Positions 62,507 to 64,000 of a stretch of DNA of 64,000 bases are shown one piece after another. The stretch is taken from assembly GCA_933228675.1 (NCBI GenBank), contig OW121740.1, positions 51,848,174 through 51,912,173 of the forward strand, in the 5' to 3' direction. The translations under genes and the position numbers were made by a program. The DNA is from Stomorhina lunata (taxonomy: Eukaryota > Arthropoda > Insecta > Diptera > Rhiniidae). Each line of letters starts with the position of its first letter. Within the stretch, counting starts at the first letter, position 1. The notes beneath the pieces are model-generated. The model ran no database searches. It was not told the DNA's origin and worked only from the letters and a program-made list of their open reading frames with translations.

Positions 62507-64000
62507 GACAATTTTTTTATCTAAAATTCGTCTATAGAAAATCTTTTTATCATAAAATTTTCTATACAAAATTTTTTTATCTAAAATTTTTCTTTAGAAA
62601 CAATTTTTATCAAAAATGTTTCTATAGACAATTTTTTTATCTAAAATTTTTCTATAGAAAATTTTTTTATGAAAAATTTTTCTATACAAAATTTTGGTAT
62701 CCAAAATTTTTCTATAGATTTTTTTTTATCAACAATTTTCCTAAAGAAAATTTTCAAAAATTTTTCTATAGAAAATTTTTTTTGAAAAATTTTTCTATAG
62801 AAAATTTTTTTACCAAAAATTTTTCTATACAAAATTTTTGTATCCAAAATTTTTCTATAGAAAATTTTTTAATTAAAAATTTTTTTATAGAAATTTTTTG
62901 TATCAAAAATTTTTCTATAGAAATTTTTTTTATGAAAAATTTTTCTGTAGAACATTTTTTTTATGAAAAATTTTTCTGTAGAACATTTTTTTACCAAAAA
63001 AATTTCTATAGAAAATTTTTTTATCAAAAATTTTTCTATAGACAATTTTTTTATCTAAAATTTTTCTATAGAAAATTTTTTTATGAAAAATTTTTCTACA
63101 GAAAATTTTTTCTATACAAAATTTTTGTATCAAAAATTTTTCTATAGACAATTTTTGTATCAAAAATTTTACTATAAAAAATTTTTTAATGAAAAATTTT
63201 TCTATAGACATTTTTTTTTATCAAAATATTTTCTATAGAAAATCTTTTTATCAAAAAATTTTCTGTACAAAATTTTTTTATCTAAAATTTTTCTTTAGGA
63301 AATTTTTTTATCTAAAATTTTTCTATAGAAAATTTTTTTATGAAAAATTTTTCTATAGAAAATTTGTTTACCAAAAATTTTTCTGTAGAAAATTTATGGA
63401 ATTAAAATTTTTTCTTTTTTATCAAAAATTTTTCTATAGAAAATTTTTTTATCTAAAATTTTTCTATAGAAATTTTTTTTACCAAAAATTTTTTTATAGA
63501 AAGTTTTTGTATCAAAAATTTTTGTATAGAAATTTTTTGTATGAAAAATTTTTCTTTAGAACATTTTTTTACCAAAAAAAATTCTATAGAAAATTATTAT
63601 ATCAAAAATTTTTCTATAGAAAATTTTTTTATCAAAAATTTTTCTATAAAAATTTTTTTTATCAAAAATTTTTCTACAGAAAATTTTTTTACCAAAAATT
63701 TTTCTATACAAAATTTTTGTACCAAAAATTTTTCTATAGACAATTTTTGTATCAAAAATTTTACTATAAAAATTTTTTTTATGAAAAATTTTCATATAGA
63801 CATTTTTTTGATCAAAAAATTTTCTATAGAAAATATTTTTATCAAAAAATTTTCTATACAAAATTTTTTTATCTAAAATTTTTCTTTAGAAAATTTTTTT
63901 ATCTAAAATTTTTCTATAGAAAATTTGTTTACCAAAGATTTTTCTATAGAATTTTTTTTATCAATAATTTTTCCACAGAAAATTTTTTTATCAAAAATTT
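62507..64000. repeat. Tandem array, about 30-bp unit, about 50 copies, runs off the window
   Basis: The unit is approximately AAAATTTTTCTATAGAAAAT followed by TTTTTTATCT. The half-palindromic core TTTTCTATAGAAAA is in nearly every unit, with unit lengths of 29-31 bp. Variants differ in the A/T spacer (ATCT, ATCA, ATGA, ACCA, GTATC). Long open frames on both strands arise only because the unit is near 30 bp and lacks stops in some frames; they are not genes. The array starts near 62507 and is unfinished at the window end. Confidence 0.95.

Noticed and set aside
62641..63876. Open frames of 60-120 codons on both strands rich in FSIENFF or FYRKIF repeats
   Set aside because: They are translations of the roughly 30-bp satellite. 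Both strands and several frames are equally open, and no domain is present.

Overview
The window is eukaryotic and almost entirely repetitive. It contains no bacterial-type operons and no complete host gene that I can recognise. The mix of repeats points to a dipteran insect, most likely a large-genome calyptrate fly. That mix is Tc1/mariner elements with TA target sites, several APE-type LINE families, a PIF/Harbinger remnant, and many DINE-1/Helentron-like repeats with a GTCC core, terminal hairpins and the refrain 'ATGGGAGCTATGGTCAAATG'. The species is an inference and the flanks would need alignment to settle it. DNA between the repeats is very AT-rich.

Four LINE families recur; I use these labels throughout. 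Family A is an RTE/Craft-like LINE with an (AAGT)n tail: 1-1800, 5516-5950, 8392-8611, 35756-36208, 36717-37856, 45980-46090, 50547-51387 and probably 52780-53110. Family B is RTE-like with a YADD reverse transcriptase: 9707-11296, 27285-27495, 42010-44790, 46100-46945 with 49085-49310, and 53340-54113 with 55245-55587. Family C is a LOA/I-type LINE with an RNase H domain: 2875-4400, 12471-15600 and 46946-49084. Family D is CR1/Jockey-like: 50040-50546 with 51388-52430, 54114-55244 and 58720-61590. All copies are truncated or mutated.

DNA transposons are five members of one Tc1/mariner lineage with 36 residues between the second and third catalytic Asp (22929-24232, 32819-34151, 39251-40551, 55588-56889, and a fragment at 11640-12465), two classical DD34D mariners (4690-5515, 25733-26937) and a Harbinger remnant (40712-41966). 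Helentron-like modules fill 6806-8330, 9586-9706 with 11297-11634, 18650-21270 and 31830-32818. Tandem arrays lie at 3404-4225 (3 x 274 bp), 14522-15835, 17260-18040 (about 131 bp x 6), 18050-18560 and 62507-64000 (about 30 bp x 50, running off the window).

The most informative content is the nesting, which gives an insertion chronology. A mariner sits in a TIR element that sits in an inverted-repeat element (21274-24790). A LOA-like LINE splits an RTE-like LINE (46100-49310). A Family A fragment splits a Family D LINE in frame and makes a 409-residue chimeric ORF (50578-51807). A Helentron-like element sits in a reverse-oriented copy of itself (6806-8330). Three further oddities are a patch encoding the last 29 residues of ribosomal stalk protein P2 inside a LINE 3' end (54319-54409), a replicating 'half-LINE' derived from Family A with clean target duplications, and one half-LINE copy with the geometry expected of twin priming. 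No working multi-gene system is visible.
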